A stretch of 64,000 nt of DNA, taken from assembly GCF_037975235.1 (NCBI RefSeq), contig NZ_CP150241.1, positions 3,658,001-3,722,000 on the forward strand. The letters are read 5' to 3'. The stretch's first letter is position 1, and every line of letters starts with the position of its first letter. Position numbers and translations under genes: made by a program. The notes under the pieces are model-generated. The model ran no database searches. It had not been told where the DNA came from and saw nothing but the letters and a program-made list of their open reading frames with translations. Shown here piece by piece: positions 63,610 to 64,000 of the stretch. Source of the DNA: Paenibacillus sp. FSL R5-0341 (lineage in GTDB: Bacteria > Bacillota > Bacilli > Paenibacillales > Paenibacillaceae).

Positions 63610-63787
63610 TTTTTTCTTCACCTCAACAAAAAATTTGAATATCAAGTTCCGCTGTTATAATATTATTATACACCTGTTTCACTCCATACGTCAAAGAAAT
63701 CCGTAATTTTTTTATGTTTCCTGCCGGATTGTATGTATAACAGGGGTTTAATATTGGTATAACAGCATAATACATGATTGCGTGTTT

Positions 63788-63833
63788 GACCTAACCCCGC
63801 ACAAGGGTAATCTTACCGTATTGCGCGGTCGAA
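63788..63833. repeat. Interrupted hairpin upstream of the esterase gene
   Basis: GACC...CGC...CAA...GGTAA on the left pairs with TTACC...TTG...GCG...GGTC on the right around a TC turn, with bulges. There is no T tract. It lies in the divergent region between pdhA and the esterase gene. Confidence 0.45.
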
Positions 63834-63865
63834 TGCAAAAAATTAACCGAGAAAGGTGACGTTTT

Positions 63866-64000
63866 ATGACGGATTCCCGCTATTTGAAACGCACGATTGT
63901 GAAGGAAGAGATTGAAAGTCGCTATCTCGGAGAGAAACGAACACTCCGTATTTACCTTCCTCCGGGCTATAACGAATTGCTCAGCTACCCTGTCGTTTAT
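63866..64000 (+). CDS. Esterase (enterochelin-esterase-like, alpha/beta hydrolase), 3' end outside window
   Basis: Only the first 45 residues are present. The opening reads RTIVKEEIESRYLGEKRTLRIYLPPGYNE then YPVVY, the usual N-terminal strand pair and YLPPGY motif of the esterase D/enterochelin-esterase group of alpha/beta hydrolases. The catalytic Ser, Asp and His lie beyond the window edge. AAAGGTGA precedes the ATG. It is divergent from pdhA. Confidence 0.75.
   Translation, partial: MTDSRYLKRTIVKEEIESRYLGEKRTLRIYLPPGYNELLSYPVVY

Noticed and set aside
1..64000. CRISPR array, tRNA or rRNA genes, IS transposases, replication origin
   Set aside because: No regularly spaced repeats, cloverleaf-like sequences, rRNA motifs, transposase ORFs or DnaA-box clusters were noticed on either strand.

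Overview
The window looks like a chromosomal segment of a low-to-mid GC, endospore-former-type Firmicute, most likely Paenibacillus. Support comes from gene content (a four-gene pyruvate dehydrogenase operon of Bacillus type, an XerS-like recombinase, Fur preceded by a PerR box, a c-di-AMP riboswitch before a LysM-3D protein), from strong AGGAGG ribosome binding sites and from frequent TTG/GTG starts. The genus is an inference from memory of these families; no 16S gene is present. I see no rRNA, tRNA, CRISPR array, insertion sequence or prophage.

Layout. 1-4.2 kb (minus): an AT-rich run of small-molecule-modifying enzymes (methyltransferase, serine hydrolase with a membrane tail, APH-type kinase, NUDIX) and a small Cys-containing protein. 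4.3-13.5 kb: a BNR-repeat lipoprotein, L-lactate dehydrogenase, a tyrosine recombinase behind an unknown gene, an amino-acid permease, an amidohydrolase and a CGNR regulator. 13.6-19.6 kb (plus): DinB protein, an FMN riboswitch controlling a DMT transporter, then amidase, DUF1989, LysE exporter and a YqcI/YcgG protein. 19.6-27.9 kb: permease, aldo/keto reductase, SDR, GNAT, XerS, MobB and MoeA (molybdenum cofactor), HNH protein. 28.0-30.9 kb (minus): PspA, DUF350, DUF4178 and DUF4247 behind a textbook ECF (sigma-W-like) promoter, with an LpdD-like gene upstream. 31-36.6 kb: NodB deacetylase, a c-di-AMP-riboswitch-controlled LysM-3D wall protein, a polar amino-acid ABC importer with fused binding protein and permease, and an M20 peptidase.

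37-43.8 kb is an alpha-glucan block: a cyclomaltodextrinase-type GH13 enzyme, glgA and glgB overlapping on the minus strand, and glgC divergent. 43.9-49.5 kb (minus): MFS transporter, PhnC-like ABC ATPase, FG-GAP lipoprotein, response regulator and histidine kinase, with the last three overlapping or nearly so. 49.7-54.4 kb: HTH regulator, HAD phosphatase, topoisomerase III, Fur. 54.7-63.6 kb (minus): a lone glutamate synthase small subunit, thyA-folA, and pdhABCD. The window ends inside an esterase gene.

The most interesting features are regulatory or structural: two copies of a roughly 200-bp terminal-inverted-repeat element about 35 kb apart, a third unrelated element of the same style, two riboswitches with unusual targets or platforms, a PerR box before fur, an ECF promoter before pspA, and a perfect inverted repeat between the CGNR regulator and its divergent neighbour. 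No single locus is clearly a new defence or biosynthetic system. The best candidates for an undescribed functional unit are the ABC-ATPase/FG-GAP lipoprotein/two-component operon and the amidase-DUF1989-LysE-YqcI run.
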